Positions 62,128 to 64,000 of a stretch of 64,000 bases of DNA are shown piece after piece. The notes under the pieces are model-generated. The model searched no databases and had not been told where the DNA came from. It saw nothing but the letters and a program-made list of their open reading frames with translations. Positions within the stretch are counted from its first letter, which is position 1; each line of letters begins with the position of its first letter. Source of the stretch: Eubacterium sp. Its GTDB lineage: Bacteria > Bacillota > Clostridia > Lachnospirales > Lachnospiraceae. The DNA is taken from NCBI GenBank assembly GCA_016292095.1, contig JAEFAB010000074.1, positions 1 to 64,000 of the forward strand, given 5' to 3'. The translations under genes were made by a program, and so were the position numbers.

Positions 62128-62904
62128 TTAGCGAATATAATTTTTCATGAGTTTCAAAGCATTCTTTTCCAGGCGACTGACCTGCGCCTGGGAAATCCCG
62201 ATTTCCTCAGCAATCTCCATCTGAGTCTTTCCGTTAAAGAAACGCATATCGATAATCTTTCGTTCCCTACCAGAAAGTTTTCCCAACGCTTCACTTAACA
62301 CAATACTCTCCACCCACTTTTCTTCCTTATTTTTCTTATCACTAATCTGATCCATTACATACAGCGTATCTCCTCCCTGTTCATAAACCGGTTCAAATAA
62401 AGAAACCGGACTTTGAATTGCATCCAGAGCATACGCCACCTCTTCTCTTGCCACGCCGATTTCCTCTGCAATTTCTCCGATTGTCGGCTCCCGGTTTGTG
62501 GTTTTTGCAATGCGTTCCCTGCAGTAAATCGCCTTATAGGCAACATCTTTTACCGAACGACTGACGCGAATCGCTGCGTTATCCCGCAAAAATCTTTTCA
62601 ATTCTCCTGCAATCATCGGTACCGCATAAGTGGAAAACTTGATATTCAGTGTATCATCAAAATTGTCCACCGCTTTAATCAAGCCCACACAACCGATTTG
62701 AAACAAGTCATCCATATTTTCCTTGCTGCCTGAAAACCGTTGTAGGATACTTAGTACCAACCTTAAGTTTCCCTGAATATAACGTTCTCTCGCCTCCATG
62801 TCCCCTTCTTTGATTTTTCTGAATAGTTCTTTTTTCTCTTCTTCTGAAAGTAACGGTAATTTCGAAGTATTCACTCCGCAAATTTCTACTTTATAAAGAG
62901 CCAT
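62128..62904 (-). CDS. sigG: Sporulation sigma factor G
   Basis: The 258-residue factor directs late gene expression in the forespore. The sequence follows Bacillus SigG closely: VEICGVNTSKLPLLSEEE at the N-terminus, NGNLRLVLSILQRF, DDLFQIGCVGLIKAVDNFD (region 2), SLFEPVYEQGGDTLYVMDQIS and the region 4 helix GKTQMEIAEEIGISQAQVSRLEKNALK. It lies 49 bases downstream of sigE, as in other spore-formers. Confidence 0.97.
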   Translation of the reverse strand: MALYKVEICGVNTSKLPLLSEEEKKELFRKIKEGDMEARERYIQGNLRLVLSILQRFSGSKENMDDLFQIGCVGLIKAVDNFDDTLNIKFSTYAVPMIAGELKRFLRDNAAIRVSRSVKDVAYKAIYCRERIAKTTNREPTIGEIAEEIGVAREEVAYALDAIQSPVSLFEPVYEQGGDTLYVMDQISDKKNKEEKWVESIVLSEALGKLSGRERKIIDMRFFNGKTQMEIAEEIGISQAQVSRLEKNALKLMKNYIR

Positions 62905-62953
62905 TTCAAACCTCCCATCAATACTTATTTAGCATTGACAGTTTTTGGGCTCT

Positions 62954-63685
62954 TTATTCATATTTTAAAATTTCCCGTTTTAATCGCTTAATAATTTTCT
63001 TCTCCAATCGGGAAATATAGGACTGGGAAATTCCAAGAATGTCCGCCACCTGCTTTTGTGTTAATTCTTTCCCGTTCTTTTCCTTTAACCCATAACGCAT
63101 TTCCACAATTTCCCTTTCTCTGGCGTTCAGTTTTTCAATTGCCTTGTAAAGCAGTCTCCGCTCAACTTCCGATTCCAGGTCTTTTGAAATCAAATCTTCC
63201 TCTGTTCCCAGAATATCCGATAAAAGCAATTCATTGCCGTCCCAATCCACATTCAGCGGCTCGTCAATGGATACTTCCATTTTAATCTTGCTGTTTTTTC
63301 GCAAATGCATCAGAATTTCATTTTCAATACAACGTGATGCATAGGTTGCCAATTTGATATTTTTGTCCGACTTAAAGGTGTTGATTCCCTTAATCAACCC
63401 GATGGTTCCAATGGATATTAAGTCTTCCACGCCCACACCGGTATTATCAAATTTCTTTGCAATGTACACCACCAGACGCAGATTATGCTCAATCAGCGTA
63501 CTTCGCGCTTCCTTGTTTTGCTCTTCACACAGTTTCCGGATACATTCCGATTCTTCTTCACTTTCCAAAGGTTCCGGCAGCACATCACTGCCTCCTATGT
63601 ATCGTAGTTCGCCTTCTCCGGAAAAAATCCATCCCTTAAAGCTCCGTAAGTGTTCTTTTAATTCTCTTCTTCTCTCTGCTATCAT
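62954..63685 (-). CDS. sigE: Sporulation sigma factor E
   Basis: The ATG at 63685 follows GGGGGAG; the track start is a TTG seven codons earlier. The 243-residue factor has the pro-sequence (about 1-30) removed by SpoIIGA, region 2 ([33 protein letters not shown]) and region 4 ([26 protein letters not shown]). It drives early mother-cell genes. Its start overlaps the end of spoIIGA by about 50 bases, which ties expression of the pro-factor to its protease. Confidence 0.97.
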   Translation of the reverse strand: MIAERRRELKEHLRSFKGWIFSGEGELRYIGGSDVLPEPLESEEESECIRKLCEEQNKEARSTLIEHNLRLVVYIAKKFDNTGVGVEDLISIGTIGLIKGINTFKSDKNIKLATYASRCIENEILMHLRKNSKIKMEVSIDEPLNVDWDGNELLLSDILGTEEDLISKDLESEVERRLLYKAIEKLNAREREIVEMRYGLKEKNGKELTQKQVADILGISQSYISRLEKKIIKRLKREILKYE

Positions 63686-64000
63686 TTTTCTCTCCCCCTT
63701 TTTCAAAATATTCCGGATGAATAATCATTTCGTATCCACGATGAAATACGTCTTCTTTCTCGCAAACAGCCACGGGAACATTTTCATATTCCACGTCCGA
63801 CACCATCATGCGTTCCAACCAAAACCCTTTCATTATGCCATGGCTCCGGTCAATGGTATTGTACGGAATATACACAGGCTTCTCCTTTTCCTTGACCTGA
63901 TTGGTTGCCAAAACGCAAACCGGTTTTCCCGTAATGGGCTCCACTAAGCCATTGCCTGTATCACAGAGTCCATAGACTGTTTTCTCCTGTCCTTGCATCC
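63636..64000 (-). CDS. spoIIGA: Sigma-E processing peptidase, C-terminal part
   Basis: Only the last 120 residues or so are in the window; the gene continues beyond base 64000. The visible part is the aspartic protease domain, with the catalytic motif [19 protein letters not shown] and [16 protein letters not shown], and a lysine-rich C-terminus. The missing N-terminal half should hold the membrane helices. It cleaves pro-SigE once SpoIIR signals from the forespore. Its 3' end overlaps the sigE start. Confidence 0.93.
   Translation of the reverse strand, partial: MQGQEKTVYGLCDTGNGLVEPITGKPVCVLATNQVKEKEKPVYIPYNTIDRSHGIMKGFWLERMMVSDVEYENVPVAVCEKEDVFHRGYEMIIHPEYFEKGGEKNDSREKKRIKRTLTEL

Noticed and set aside
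1-64000. tRNA or rRNA genes
   Set aside because: Apart from the tRNA-like ends of tmRNA, I found no cloverleaf or ribosomal RNA sequence.

Overview
The window looks like a chromosomal segment of a low-GC, spore-forming anaerobe of the class Clostridia, most likely family Lachnospiraceae. The evidence is the spoIIGA-sigE-sigG-ylmC-nrdR block, gerW with its DUF2953 partner, AddAB in place of RecBCD, a reduced SufC-SufB pair, a giant acyl-CoA dehydratase activase and strong purine-rich ribosome binding sites. The genus cannot be fixed from sequence reading alone. Almost all genes are on the minus strand; the exceptions are the giant activase (11690), a small membrane protein (42291) and aroE (59897).

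Layout. 1-594: non-coding, with a perfect 27-bp stem hairpin and a 5-unit array of 65-bp repeats built on GGTACAC/GTGTACC inverted arms. 595-4697: one-carbon/methionine block (cobalamin methionine synthase without its activation domain, the activation domain as a separate gene, metF, and a 50-aa membrane micro-ORF absent from the ORF track). 4749-11510: gerW, DUF2953 protein, two unrecognised genes, diaminopimelate decarboxylase, amylomaltase and a rhomboid-like membrane protein. 11690-15928: giant activase. 16037-16463: second array of the GTACAC family, 64-bp period, 7 units. 16496-25602: an unusual sigma factor with a very long C-terminal extension, ung, a lipid kinase, hisF/hisH, a two-component system, small metabolic genes and tmRNA. 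25602-32186: thioredoxin pair, an unrelated 63-bp tandem array, M18 aminopeptidase, NUDIX hydrolase, a subtilase and a secreted LRR protein. 32298-42056: compact five-gene run addB-addA-S66 peptidase-sufC-sufB. 42291-47626: small membrane protein, nadE, CwlC-like amidase, lipoprotein, dapB and dapA behind a lysine riboswitch. 47982-57457: accessory secretome with three GH128-type beta-1,3-glucanase paralogues and three non-catalytic secreted proteins, most ending in a lysine-rich Fn3-like module; an SSB-type gene is embedded. 57843-64000: efp, a fused aroD-aroK, divergent aroE, yqeG, nrdR, ylmC, sigG, sigE and the 3' end of spoIIGA.

How the parts work together. MetF makes 5-methyl-THF for MetH, and the stand-alone activation protein probably repairs oxidised cobalamin. 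DapA and DapB share lysine-controlled expression. AroDK supplies steps 3 and 5 and AroE step 4 of the shikimate pathway from overlapping divergent promoters. AddB carries the four-cysteine Fe-S signature and sits in one apparent transcription unit with a minimal Fe-S assembly pair. The GH128 cluster suggests an extracellular beta-1,3-glucan attack system, but no transporter or intracellular glucan enzyme is present in the window.

The least explained items are the two homologous palindromic tandem arrays, whose arms covary; the sigma factor with about 365 extra residues; and the glucanase/non-catalytic secretome with its shared N-terminal module and LacI-type operator-like sites.
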